Source of the DNA: Diplolepis rosae
Taxonomy: Eukaryota; Arthropoda; Insecta; Hymenoptera; Diplolepididae
Length of the DNA: 64,000 nucleotides
Direction of reading: 5' to 3'
Assembly: GCA_030998225.1 (NCBI GenBank)
Contig: JAPYXD010000704.1
Coordinates: forward strand, 7,440,001 to 7,504,000
The position numbers were made by a program, and so were the translations under genes. The notes beneath the pieces are model-generated. The model saw only the letters and a list, made by a program, of their open reading frames with translations, was not told the origin of the DNA and made no database searches. Shown here piece by piece: positions 35,258 to 46,154 of the stretch (positions are counted from its first letter, which is position 1; each line of letters opens with the position of its first letter).

Positions 35258-36110
35258 TTTCTGCCTCTCAACCTCCGGAGCTCTGCCCTACATATTGGGC
35301 AAGTACCGCTCCCCGAAGCATGGGCGACATCTTTTTCACCCCTATCAGCGCAGGTCAGGCACCAAGGGGGAGCCTTGCACTCCTTGGCCACGTGCAACGC
35401 GCCCCCACACCTCCAGCAGGCATCCTTCCTGTCTGGAAGCGTGCAGCCGCGCGACACATGGCCATATCCTTGGCACCTGAAACACCGGGAAACCTCGACA
35501 TGCTCTCGGATGCGGCAGTTCACCCACCCTACCCTTAGCCTACCGAACCCGAGCAAGCTCTGGGCGTCCGCCTCGGTTAAACGGACCACCGCAGTGTGCA
35601 CACCACCGAAGCGCTTATATAGCCTGCACTGGTCCCCGAGGTCTGGCTTGCCCAGCGCGATGCATAGCGCGGCAACAACCTCTTCCCTTGTGACGGTCTC
35701 GTCAAGGTCCCTAACTTCCAGGGACCTCTTCGAGACCAAAGATTTAATTTCGGCCTTCTCCCCGACCGCCTGGTCGAGCGCCTTCTCGAAGGCCAAAACG
35801 TCACCCCCTTTTCTAAGGACCAGAAGGATCTCCTCCCTCCTAGTTCTCCGGATAGAGAGGACCTCCGCTCCCGAATTCTGGGGGTTCACCTTGGCCTTCA
35901 TGGCTTTCAGGATCTCAGCATAGGACTCACCGTCCTTCGCCGATACCCTGGCAGCGTTGCCTGACCTAGCAGTCGGAGTGCGCCTCGGCAACTTTGCCTT
36001 GACTCTAGGTTCCTGTGCAGGGGGCACAGGAACCTTTTTTTCCTTCTTTTTCTTCTTTTTTCCCACCAGCTGCCATTCCCCATCCTTCTGTGGGGTCTGG
36101 CCTCTGGTGG
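35254..36110 (-). CDS. Gag-like ORF1 with three CCHC zinc knuckles, 5'-truncated
   Basis: Open on the minus strand from the truncation edge to TGA at 35254-35256, about 285 codons. A lysine-rich patch (KKKKKKEKK) lies near the present N-terminus, in frame with DGEWQLVGKK just upstream. A central RNA-binding region (LEVRDLDETVTREEV, LLGFGRLRVGWVNCRI) precedes three knuckles: CFRCQGYGHVSRGC, CWRCGGALHVAKEC and CLTC through CPIC. The gag of R1-type elements coats element RNA and directs it to the nucleus. No start codon remains in the retained part, because the element is truncated inside gag. The frame itself is undamaged. Confidence 0.82.
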
Positions 36111-36120
36111 CCGCAGCGTA

Positions 36121-36561
36121 AAAATTGTACTACGCATGTGCCTATAGCCATACAGCGGAGCGTAATCTTCTTCTTCTTGTTCGTACAGCGTTAGCACCCT
36201 ACTGACAAAGCCTTGTACATTTGAACTGCGCATGCTCTATTACAACAAGCTACTACTACACAAGATCGATACAATTAAAATGGCTGGTACTAGTCGCGAA
36301 ATATCAAGTGTAATGACTAGCGCCGCTAACAACTACAATACTAGATTAGATTCGATTGTACGCATGAAAACTCGTATCCGCACCGAAGTCACATAAAAGA
36401 GAATACGTGTCAATGCATACAATTCGAGAAATTACGAGACTCGCGACAATGCTCGCAGGACTGATCGCGCCTCGACTACGCATTGGCTTCGGTCTCCTGC
36501 GAGCATTGTCGCTCGTCGCGCAATAACCCTCATTGTGCGCCTAGGCGCGTAATATACTATT
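36121..36561 (-). mobile_element. AATAGTATA element, copy 1 (one end lost)
   Basis: Homologous, inverted, to 42214-42708: shared GGCTATAGGC with GCGCATGC-like sequence, a GAAGAAGAAGA tract, GCGCTAGTCATTACACTTGA, and the GC-rich inverted repeat GCGACAATGCTCGCAGGA with TCCTGCGAGCATTGTCGC. It ends at 36561 with AATAGTATATTACGCG on the minus strand. The other end is missing where the retrotransposon begins. Non-coding. Confidence 0.75.
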
Positions 36562-36564
36562 AAA

Positions 36565-37004
36565 CTTTTAGCTGCGGGGAAATTTTAGTACAAATCGACC
36601 TCTTATAAAATGCAAAATTTATACATAAAATCACTGGATATCTCAGGTAGAGTCCCCGACCTGACTGCTGGTTGATACATCGACCAGCCCCGCAGGCAAC
36701 GTAAAGTGCAATGTAAAAAATTTGTCTCATTTCTCATGAAGGTTTGAGAGGATATTTCTATGTAATTTCACGCGCTGAATATGGAAAAATAGTAAAAAAT
36801 TCCCGCAGACACCCTTGACCTTGAAATCCTCGCTTATACTAGAAATGAAATTTGATCTTGAAATACCGATTTTCAAGGTCAACAATGTTTGGAGGAATTT
36901 TAAAACTATCTTTTACGTATTAAAAACATCAAATTTTGCATAAAAACATTAACTATTTTATGCCTCTTGAGTGGTGGATATATCGACCACCCCCGCAGCT
37001 GAAA
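36565..37004. mobile_element. Foldback-type element with AGCTGCGGGG ends
   Basis: TTTTAGCTGCGGGG at the left is inverted at the right (CCCCCGCAGCTGAAA). Internal echoes of the right end (GATACATCGACCAGCCCCGC) lie near 36680 and 36970. Non-coding. A clear target duplication was not found. Confidence 0.45.
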
Positions 37005-37856
37005 GATTAATTATATTTAAAAATATATATAACTACATTTTTTAAAATAATTTGGGACACCTTTATTACATTTTTTATTATATATTATTTATAACTTTTT
37101 TTTCAGTCATATTACCTTATTTTCCATACCCAAAAAGATGCTACAGATTGTAACGAACAATGACAATTGGTTAAAAAACAAAAAAGTTATTCAAAGTCAA
37201 AAAATGATCAAATAACTCAACATTTTTAGTTTAAAAATACATAAAGGTGCTCAAATCTCTAAAAAAAACCTCATAACCTTTCTAAATGAAGGTATTAAAT
37301 AGGTATTAAAAAAATTATATGGAACGTCTGAACTCAAAAAGTAAAAATATTAGGGTTGGCGGATCCCCTTAATGAATAAAATTGGAACGAAATCTAAACA
37401 TTACTTCTAACTTTGCAACAAAATCAAGAAAATAGTCCATTGTGCGGGTCCAAAAAAAACCCCTTTTTTATGGTTTTTTTCATGGAAAGTTTATCGATAT
37501 AAATTTAATCAACAATTAATAATATATCTTTCAACATGTAAAAAATTTTTTTTTGCGAACGTTCGATCTTTATATTCGACGATATGATTTGTAAGTGTTG
37601 TTGGAATAAAAATGATTATTGAATATTGAAAAATAACAAAATGGCGGACCTTCAAACTTCAAGTATTATTTTTGACGATTATTTCAGTAAAAAACAGTTT
37701 AAAAAATATGATCACTTGCGCATTCCGACAAAGTGATTTTAGAAAAACGCGTTTGAAGTTTTGAAAATATAACAATAAACATGTCTAGAAATATATTAAG
37801 CAATAATTTTCACGTATAATAAGTATTTTGTGGCAAATTTCTTCAATAGGATTGTA

Positions 37857-38892
37857 TTGGGTTGTCCCAGAAGTAATTGCCGACTTTTCGATAAAAATTA
37901 AACACATTTTTTTTAACACAAGGAATGGACTTTAATAAATGATATATTTTCCATTTTGTTCAATGACCTTTTGACATCTTTCTGGTAACTTCATGATTCC
38001 ACCCTCATAGAACTTCTGGTCTTTGTCGGCAATAAACTGAACCAAGTGCGATTTCACAGCTGCATCATCATTGAAGGTTTTACCATTCAAGGAGTTCTGC
38101 AAAGATTGAAATAAACAGTAATCTGATGGTGCAAGGTCAGGGCTATATGGCGGATGTAAGATCACTTTCCAACTAAGCCTTAATAATTTTTGGCGAGTGG
38201 TTAATGATGCGTCTGGTGTAGCGTTGTCATGGTGAAAAATGACACCTTTACGATTCACCAATTATGGTCGTTCTTCATTGATCGCTGCGTTCAATTTGTT
38301 CAGCTGACGACAGTAGGCATCCAAATTATTCGTTTAGTTACTTGGAAGCAGCTCAAAAAATACCAGACATTTTCGAACGACGTTAGTGTAAATAATCCAT
38401 TTTCATCACCAGTGATAATTCGTTTCAAAAACTGACCGAATTCATTGCGTTTAAAATGCAAATCACAAGCGTTGATGCGTTTAGGTAAATGAATTTCTTT
38501 CAATTCATGTGGAATCCAAATATCAAGTTTTTAAACGAGTCCAAGACGTTGTATATGCCGATTGATCAAACCATTTTCGACACTGTCTGTCTTTAAAGGC
38601 TTCTTCACCATACATATTACGTAACATTTTGGCAGCCTGTGTTGCGTTCTTTCCTTTACGGAAATAAAAAAGCAACATATGACGAAAATGCTCGTTTTTA
38701 CACTCCATCTTAAAGCTGATGCCAAACTAACAACTTTGAACGAAATTACGCGCAATTTGTTTTTAAAGCAAGCTAAGAGTGACAGCTAACAAGTGCCAGA
38801 AAGAAAAAATCGTGACATGGAAAGAAGCCATTTAAAAAAAGCGTTCAAGACATCTATATGTGAAATCGGCAACTACTTCTAGGGCAACCCAA
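37857..38892 (-). mobile_element. Mariner (mellifera-type), internally deleted
   Basis: TA-flanked (37855-37856, 38893-38894) with 28-bp TIRs beginning TTGGGTTGTCCCAGAAGTAA (left) and TTGGGTTGCCCTAGAAGTAG (complement of right). The minus strand encodes pieces of one transposase: N-terminus HFRHMLLFYFRKGKNATQAA (38523-38708), a mid segment with RNEFGQFLKRIITGDEN (first Asp) and the C-terminus FHHDNATPDAS, HPPYSPDLAPSDYCLF (second and third Asp, 34 residues apart). The region after the first helix-turn-helix is deleted and frameshifts separate the pieces. It is shorter than the usual ~1.3 kb. Confidence 0.88.
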
Positions 38893-38941
38893 TATCTAAT
38901 TGTTTAAAATAAATCAATAGTCGTTTGTGAATTTTATTGTA

Positions 38942-40070
38942 TTAAGTGCACAACTTTGCTTCCACTGTTTTTCACCAAATTTTGAGGCTTTATTCTGTAA
39001 AAATGATTAGCTATTTATGATTCAAAGTACTGTCCGTCGCTAGTTACTACTTTTTTCATTTTTCTGGAAAGTTTCGGATACCATCTTGAAAAGAGATGCG
39101 TCCTTTGAGGCGATCCATGATTCGATCCACTTTTTGACTTCTTCATGAGAGCGGAAATGCTGATGAGCCAGGCCGTGTGCCATCGATCGAAACAAATGAT
39201 AGTCGGAAGGAGCAACGTCTGGAGAGTACGACGGGTTGGGTAAGACCTTCCATTTCAGCGTTTCCAAGTATGTCTTCACTGGTCTTGCGACATATGGCAG
39301 AGCATTGTCATGCTGCAGGATAGCTTTATCGTGTCTCTCTTGGTACTGTGGCCGTTTCTCCTTTAATGCTTGACTCAAATGCAGTAATCGCGTTTGATAA
39401 CGATTCCCTCTGATGGTTTCACTCGGTTTAAAGAGGTCATCATACACCAAAACGCGCTGTTCCCACCAAATGCAGAGCATAACCTTGACACCGTGAATAT
39501 TCTGCCGGTCACAATGCGATGTAAAAACCCCTTCCGATTCTCTCTTTAGCAGCTGTTTACAAGCAAAAAAACGCCGTTCAACATCTCTCGGCTTCAACTC
39601 GTACGGAACCCAATTTTCTTACTTCTGAATCATTTCCATGGCTTTGAGGAACTTCGAAATGGCCTTCAATTCGGAATCTTCGGAAATTTTCTGTTTTCCA
39701 CCGTCATGCCAGTCTTTGACATCAAAATCACCTCTCTTGAAGCATTGAAACCACTGACGACACGTTCTTCCACTAAGAGCAGCCTCACCGTAAGTACTTG
39801 AGAGCATTCAATGAGCCTCATGTGCAGTTTTCGTCAAATGAAAGCAGAAAATCAAAACTTTCCGCAAATTACGAGAATTTGCCTCGAAAACTGACATCTT
39901 CGATCGGGAATAAATATTTGATGCAAACCCAAATTCACTAATGTAGTGCTATCATTATGCTGACAGATGTTCAAGTTTACTGTGTGAGACTTTTGATCTG
40001 CATATTTCTACCAGCACTTACTGCTGCAGCCATCTATCGAAAAACGGCGTAAGCAAACTTGTACACCTTC
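38942..40070 (-). mobile_element. Mariner (mauritiana-like), decayed
   Basis: TA-flanked (38940-38941, 40071-40072). TIRs share GCACAACTTTGCTTCCACTG on the left and GTACAAGTTTGCTTACGCCG as complement of the right, over about 30 bp. The minus strand encodes YGEAALSGRTCRQWFQCFKR with GDFDVKD (39619-39807) and a long C-terminal frame (39040-39597) with VMLCIWWEQRVLVYDDLFKP, LQHDNALPYVARP and NPSYSPDVAPSDYHLF, two aspartates 34 residues apart. The final residues continue in another frame as SDGQYFES. The segment with the first catalytic Asp is lost (the reading passes from the linker to RREFFACKQLLKR-like sequence). It starts 50 bp after the neighbouring mariner ends. Confidence 0.85.
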
Positions 40071-40072
40071 TA

Positions 40073-41595
40073 ATTTTCATGCAATTAATACTATTCATAG
40101 ACAGAACATTTGCACTTTTTGTGGAACTTAAAAAAATGAATAATAAATAACAAAAATTATGTAAAAAATTATAGCTATTACATTATTGTGTTTTAATGTA
40201 TCTCATTGTGGAAACATATTTCAACCACGGATACCAAACACAAAATGTATTCAACGTAAAATTTGTCACGTGCGAATAAGAATACGATATCAACATTTTT
40301 AATTTACTCAATTGAACTGCACATATTCAATAAAAAAGTGTTTAATCAAATCAATCATTTCCCTAGAGCTACGTTTGCATACTGGAATGAGAAAATTTTA
40401 GCAATGATACCATAGGTAAATATTGCTAATTTCATGAAATACCCATACGAAATACATACATACAAAATTACATGTGAAATGTCTGGTACACACCCTCTCA
40501 AAAAACGCCAAAATCTGCCAAAATTGTGAATTATGCAAAATTTCCAAGTTGATGTCTTTTAATCGCTTGTAGCTACATAAATTTTAAATTTCAAATTTTA
40601 GACTGGAGGGAATAAATTTCATATCGAGGACTCAATATACGAAAAAGTAAGCTGAATTGCATGATTTATTCTTTTAGCGCACCGGATCCACTAAGTTTTG
40701 TTGCCGTATACTTCTGAATTCGTGATAGCTTGACTGCGTGTAATTAGTGGTTATTTTTTCAAACTAAGGTAATTTTTATAGCAACATGTGACCACGTTTT
40801 CTTGTGAGTTCTGGGAGTGAATCGTAGAAAATAGGTTTTTTATCTTGTTGGGGTGGTTTTCATCCAAAGGGGGTTGTTTAAAGGTTTTTAAAAATTATTG
40901 AAACTCCGTTTTTGGAATTCGTATATTTTATATTTTATTCGACATGATTGTCTGGATTGTGATTATGATAGAAAAAAGTCTTGCATGAAAGGGTTAAAAA
41001 TAATAATTTATTATAAGTTTATTATTTGTCGAGTGAAGGGAAAAAATATCAGAAAATATACTATGCTGTGGATACTTTGTCTAGCTGATTTACGAGAATA
41101 TTCGAGTTTATTCTAGTAATTATTACTGTGAATTAGTTACAAAAATGACTGTCACATTGAACTGTAAGCAATAAAGCCAGCTCGGTCGCTCCTGATGCTG
41201 ATTCTGCTGAACCACGACGCATTGGTCTGTAGAGACGTTTGCGGATTCGCCATCACCATTGTTATTCGCTTTGCGGTTAAACCGCTATCATTTCATGTGC
41301 CGTTGACAGCAACATTTTCCAAATTGTTCACCTTATTATTATACCTGGAATTTTCATTTCTTTCTAATTCAAATTTTTCAACAAAACAGAAAAAACTGTA
41401 TATTGCGTTGAATTTGAGGAAAACGTTTTAAAAGCAAAGAGTTGAGCGCACTTCGCGATCTGACTTGTGTTCTTCGCTTGCATTTGAGTTTATTTTTCAT
41501 AATTTAATACTACAAGTACAACTCGAAAACATTTTATAATATTCTAGATGTGAATTTTATTTCCTTGAAGTTACTTCAAATTTAAGAGATATACC
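40073..41595. other. No gene recognised
   Basis: AT-rich. Open frames at 40898-41116 and 41195-41431 have hydrophobic stretches but no recognisable domain or splice context. Confidence 0.35.
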
Positions 41596-42212
41596 ATTTT
41601 GCATTCTTACTTTTCTTTTGTATTATATATATTATGGTTAAAAAATTAAATTTTCGATTCTACATATTTTAAATTAAAAAGAAAAATATACATCTTATGA
41701 AAAAATGTTGCGATTTAAGTTCGTAGATCTTTGTGTAGTAAACAATTTTGTGTCATATCTTTGTTTTCGTATCTTGTGCAATTTAACTTGGAAATGAAAT
41801 TTAGATATTGCCTTTTTCAAGTTTTAACAGACTGTAAATTTTCTAATTTTAGTTTAATCAGGAAATGTTATCAGGATAATTAGTAAAGATTTATGAGCAC
41901 TTTCAGAAACTAGTATTAGAATTTATGATTTTTTGAAAAACACTTAAAATACTCTCATTTTCACAATATTGGTCAGATGTGGCCGGTTAACGAACTTGTC
42001 CTTAATTTTTCGGATCTGATAAAGTATTCCAAAGCTCAATTCAATCCAATAATTCTATCGAGAGTTACCGAGTATGCGATCTACTATTACAACAGACAGA
42101 CACTTTCGTAAAAATCGTTTTTCTGACTCAGGGGTCTCAGAACGTAAAGATTTGATAAAAATTTCGAAAGTCGCTTCTCACAGTTTTCACCTCCTCATTC
42201 ATGATGAGAATG
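41596..42212 (+). repeat. Modular repeat family, copy D (partial)
   Basis: Matches the second half of 54314-55534 in the same orientation: ATACATCTTATGAAAAAATG, TTTTCGTATCTTGTGCAATT, TTTTTCAAGTTTTAACAG, the CTCAATTCAATCCAATAATT block and the ATTCATGATGAGAATG terminus. It holds only about 1.5 modules and is more diverged than A-C. An AATAGTATA element begins one base after its end. Confidence 0.78.
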
Positions 42213-42213
42213 C

Positions 42214-42708
42214 AATAGTATATTACGTGCCTAGGCGCACAATGAGGGTTATTGCGCGACGAGCGACAATGCTCGCAGGAGATCGAAGCCAAGGCGTAGC
42301 CGAGACGAAGCCGAGGCGCGATCAGTCCTGCGAGCATTGTCGCGAGTCTCGTAATTTCCCGAATTGTGTGCATTGGCACGTATTCTATTCTATGTGACTT
42401 CGGTGCGTATCCGAGTTTTTATGCGTACACTCGAATCTAATCTAGTATTGTAGTTGTTTGCGGCGCTAGTCATTACACTTGATATATCACGACTAGTCCC
42501 GGCCATTTTGATTTCATCGATCTTGTGTAGTAGTAATGGATTTTAATAGACGCATGCGCAATTCAAATGTACCAGGCTTTGCCAGTAAGGTGCTAATGCT
42601 GTATGAAGAAGAAGAAGAATAAGAAGAAGATTGTGCTCCGTTGCATGGCTATAGGCGCATGCGCAGTTCAATTTCTACATTTCATTCCTCTGTAGCGCAA
42701 TATACTAC
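42214..42708 (+). mobile_element. AATAGTATA element, copy 2 (both ends present)
   Basis: The left end is AATAGTATATTACGTGCC and the complement of the right is GTAGTATATTGCGC. Inside are GCGACAATGCTCGCAGGAGA and its inverted partner, forming a hairpin, and a GAAGAAGAAGAATAAGAAGA tract. Homologous to 36121-36561. The 107- and 80-codon open frames over the GC-rich hairpin mirror each other on opposite strands and are not genes. Confidence 0.75.
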
Positions 42709-43009
42709 ACTGCGCTACTGTTAACTGTAGCGAAAAAACAAGTTTGCGCGCCGGTGGCACATAAAAATAGCTAAACTACTTTTTGTCGATCCTTATACAT
42801 ATATTCGGTCAGGGGAGATAGAGTATGCATTTACGCACGTTGTGTGGGACTCAGCCGAAGCAATACCCACTAAACTCAGAACTCTGCTGTGTTTCCACCA
42901 GCCCATGACCCCGGAACTGCGTTAGCTTTAAACTTCAGGGGCATTTTCCATAGCTGCTCTGCACCGAGCCTCGGCGTCCCCATCTACTGCCTGCTTGGCT
43001 TCATACGCG

Positions 43010-43756
43010 GCCTCTCGAAGGCTTCCTCTTCGTGGCTTCCTCCTGAAAAGCCGCGCAACGTATTGTTCCCGAAATATGGTCGTCCCGGGGCTTATCTTCT
43101 TTAGCAGAGCAAAGGTTGCATTGCGGTTTCCTTGTACAGTACCCTGTAGCCCCCATCTATTGGCGGTCCCTGCAGGAGACCCACCCGATTTTGATGTGGG
43201 TCGTCTTGAGTAATTTCAAGGCCCGCGCCTCCTCCAGAAGCACATACGCCTTTCTATTTCCTCGACATCCTCGGCTTCAATGCTGTTTCATTGTTTCAGT
43301 TACACGAGAAGGTCTTCAGAGCGCGGACTGGATCATGGACTGTGACGCCTAGTTCGTCAGGTTTGACGTGCTTTTTAAGGTCTTTTAAAATGGCCACTTG
43401 GCTCACTCCCTCAGCAGGCTTCACTAGGACCGCTTCTGAGCGAGCACGCCTTGGCCAATCCGGTTTAGGCTTTTTCTTCCGAAGGTTCTTCGTGACTGGG
43501 ACCTCCACCTATTCCCTTTCCTTGGAGAGGCTTTAGGCCTCTTCATCTCCGACTTCTTGGCTGCAGTGCCCTGCGAGCTCACGGCCACCTCACTCGGCCG
43601 TTTTCGCAAATCCGGAGTACTGCTCGCTACAATTTGTGGGGCTGTCTGGTAGACCTCATCCCTGACACTCTTAACACGTTGGTCCCGCGCCAGTTTCATC
43701 TCGCTACCAAGAGCCCTTCCCAGATGATTTCCAAATGATTCGGCCCAGCCCTCCAT
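43010..43756 (-). pseudogene. Gag pseudogene of a second non-LTR retrotransposon
   Basis: The minus-strand reading shifts frame several times. 43756-43500 gives an N-terminal basic region (ASPRKGN). 43508-43296 gives KKPKPDWPRRARSEAVLVKP and AEGVSQVAILKDLKKHV. About 43285-43160 gives GNRKAYVLLEEARALKLLKT then HIKIGWVSCRDR and a stop. Further down, KPQCNLCSAKED with ISGTIRCAAFQEEATKRKP resembles the last zinc knuckle. This order matches gag of R1/TRAS-like elements. The first two knuckles are deleted. It is a different family from 35254-36110. Confidence 0.7.
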
Positions 43757-43799
43757 GTTATTCCCACGATTAGCTCGGGAAGTATAAGGTCTGCCCCTG

Positions 43800-44963
43800 T
43801 AGAGCTCCGCATGCAGAGTTGAGGTCTAAGTACTCCAGGAAAAGTTCAAAATTGACACGAGAGAAAATAATTTAACAGTTAAAGGATTTTCGTTTCAAAT
43901 GCTATCCTTTTACTGTCAAAGTATTTCCTTTGGTCTCCAAATGAAGTCCTTTGACGTGCAAAGGAAATATAATTTCGAGGATAAAAGAACACAAATTGAA
44001 TGATATAATCTATAAGAAATGTACACAAGTCCAACTTTGACAAATGCCAATATTAAATCGATCACTACCAATACTATAATAACTATCCGTCTTAGATTTC
44101 AGCTTAAAGAAATTTTAAGATACAACTTTGCTTGCACTACAAATTTTTCAATACGTGTAAAAATTGAAAGTCCTTAGATTATAAAATATAACGTTGAAAA
44201 AATGTTATCTAAATAATTGTTAAACTTTGTAGTTTAATTAACTGTTCCTTTAAGTGCCCTTAATCAATTTCCACAAACCTACAAAATTTTAAATATAATT
44301 TTAAGTTTGAACATATTTATTTGAAATATAATGATGAGATGATATTCAAAAAATATTAATGATTCTTGAATCTTCAACAATAGAGTATACCTATTTAGTT
44401 CAAAGAAATGTTATAGGATTCCAGAACTTACCTAACCCAAATAAAGAGACAGCCACTGAATAATAAAATATTATCATCCATTTTTTTACTAGTAGTTGTA
44501 CCCATGCGTGTGTATTTGTGCTCATAAACTTATATAAATGCATATATCCTTATCGCTTGAAATATCGAGAAGACACTTGTCACTGTTATACTATATATTT
44601 TTCACGACCCAAGTCGAAAGGAAACCATCATTGCCGTAAAATCTCTGTGGAATTCACAAGAAAACGAATCTCAGTTTTCCCCTGAGAGCAGAAAGGACTT
44701 TAAGAATTTCCGGTTAAAACGCTTTGTTCGCGAGAGCGAATCTGGCCGTGTTTCTTGCCGGAAAGGATTTAGATCTGAAAGCATCAAATTGCAATTTGCT
44801 CACGATCACCACCCTGAACTAAAGAATTCTAATACCGTCGAGCCAACTTCTTGTTTCTTCCTGTTTTCTTGGAAAAATAGACAAAAACTTTTCAAAAAGT
44901 GCTTTTACTTTTTCCTAGTAAAAAGGTACATTTTTCATAAAATTACAAAAACTTCAAAATTAC
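43800..44963. other. No gene recognised
   Basis: AT-rich sequence. Near 43870-43960 AGTTAAAGGATTTTCG and AGTCCTTTGACGTGC-like motifs repeat loosely in both orientations. No coding stretch. Confidence 0.35.
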
Positions 44964-44965
44964 TA

Positions 44966-46055
44966 TTGGGTTGTCCCAGAAGTAATTGCCGATTCCACAT
45001 ATAGATGTCTTGAACGCTCTTTTTGAATGGCTTCTTTCTATGTCAGAATTTTTTCTTTCTGGCATTTGTGAGCTGTCATTCTTAGCTTACTTTAAAAACA
45101 AATTGCGCGTAATTTCGTTTACGGTCGTTAGTTTGGCATCAACTTTAAGATGGAGTGTAAAAACGAACATTTACGTTATATTTTGCTTTTTTATTTCCGT
45201 AAAGAAAAGAAAGCACACGAAAAAAATAAAATGCTGGTGATCAGTAATCGATTGCTGATTATCAGTACGCCGGTTGGTCAGCAGCGGCAGATTCTGCTGT
45301 GCATCATTTTTGTACTGTTGCTCAGTCCGTGCACATACTGAAGGCCAGGGCTAAGCCTAACAGCATCACTAGTCACTAAGAGTCAGTAAGAAAATTCTGT
45401 ATTCTGAGGTGCAGAAAGGCAACACCTAATATTATCAACTACGATTCACTGACTCGCAGTACGCGTTATAACTAAATCAAAGCATCTGAATTCTACTTTT
45501 TCAGTGAATCGGTTACTAAATATAAGAAACAAAGTACTCAGGGACAATATTTCTTATTTCGCAATACTCGAGTACTGCGTTACGACGAGCGAGTTGCTCC
45601 AAAGCAGCATTCAGCTTGCTGTATTGTAGAAATTTATAAAACTTCGGATTAGAATCGAAGTTACTCTCCTTTAGGATTTTTTACTTGCGAAAGCAAAATT
45701 AAGCATCTCAGTTTCTGCTGAGCAGCACGAAAATGCTGATTATTAGCATTTACTTTTTTGCGTGCAATGAATTCGATCCTTTTTTGAAACGAATTATCAC
45801 TGATGATGAAAATGGTTGGGAAGTGATATTATATCCACCATATAGCCCTGACCTTCCACCATCAGATTACTATTTATTTCGATCTTTGCAGAACTCTTTG
45901 AATGGCAAAACTTTCAATGATGATAAAGCTCTGAAATCGCACTTGGTTCAGTTTTTGCTGATAAAGAGCAGAAGTTCTATGAGCGTGGAAGCATGAAGTT
46001 ACCAGAAAGATTGCAAAAGATCATTGAACAAAATGTGAAATATATCATTGATTAA
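44966..46055 (+). pseudogene. Mariner (mellifera-type), 3'-truncated and interrupted
   Basis: Starts after TA (44964-44965) with the same TIR as the 37857 mariner (TTGGGTTGTCCCAGAAGTAA). The N-terminus reads MECKNEHLRYILLFYFRKEK. A 521-bp insert (45230-45750) follows. The transposase resumes with CNEFDPFLKRIITDDENG, then WEVILYPPYSPDLPPSDYYL, and after a one-base shift near 45955 ends KLPERLQKIIEQNVKYIID with TAA at 46053-46055. The region between the first and third aspartates is deleted. No right TIR follows. Confidence 0.82.
45230..45750. mobile_element. 521-bp TIR insert in the mariner
   Basis: The left end AATGCTGGTGATCAGTA and the complement of the right end AATGCTAATAATCAGCA match over 17 bp. 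Short motifs such as CAGTA, GCTGATT and AGCAG repeat in both orientations inside. It separates two mariner coding pieces. No target duplication is evident, and a mariner deletion coincides with the site. Confidence 0.55.
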
Positions 46056-46154
46056 AGTTTATAACTTTTATTTTGAAAATTTTTTTTGAATTTTGTTCTG
46101 CTTTCTGTCAATAGACGCATAATTAATGCTTTATATATTCTGTGGGAAATATTC

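Larger units (their letters stand above)
31821..36117 (-). mobile_element. APE-type non-LTR retrotransposon, 5'-truncated (R1-clade-like)
   Basis: Read on the minus strand: gag-like ORF1 with three zinc knuckles, ORF2 with APE endonuclease, reverse transcriptase and a C-terminal CCHC finger, a 3' UTR and an A-rich tail. It is far richer in GC than the surrounding DNA. The 5' edge at about 36117 falls inside gag, where the sequence switches to an AATAGTATA repeat, consistent with incomplete target-primed reverse transcription. The 3' 370 bp are duplicated head to tail. Domain order and the C-terminal finger suit the R1/Jockey group; the exact clade needs a tree. Confidence 0.85.
31632..37372. 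mobile_element. TTAA-flanked element interrupted by other repeats
   Basis: TTAA at 31632-31635 and 37369-37372 flank inverted ends: GGGGATCCGGCACC and, as the complement of the right, GGGGATCCGCCAAC. The short TIR plus TTAA fits piggyBac/Kolobok-type elements and resembles 4068-4535. Its 5.7 kb include a non-LTR retrotransposon (31821-36117), an AATAGTATA element (to 36561) and a foldback (36565-37004). Without those, about 1 kb of non-coding sequence remains, so it was probably a MITE-sized unit. Confidence 0.6.

Noticed and set aside
33237..35923. Long plus-strand open frames opposite the retrotransposon
   Set aside because: They are antisense shadows of GC-rich ORF1 and ORF2 with no motifs.
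42137..42397. Mirror-image ORFs on both strands with CEHCR-like peptides
   Set aside because: They arise from the GC-rich inverted repeat inside an AATAGTATA element and are not genes.
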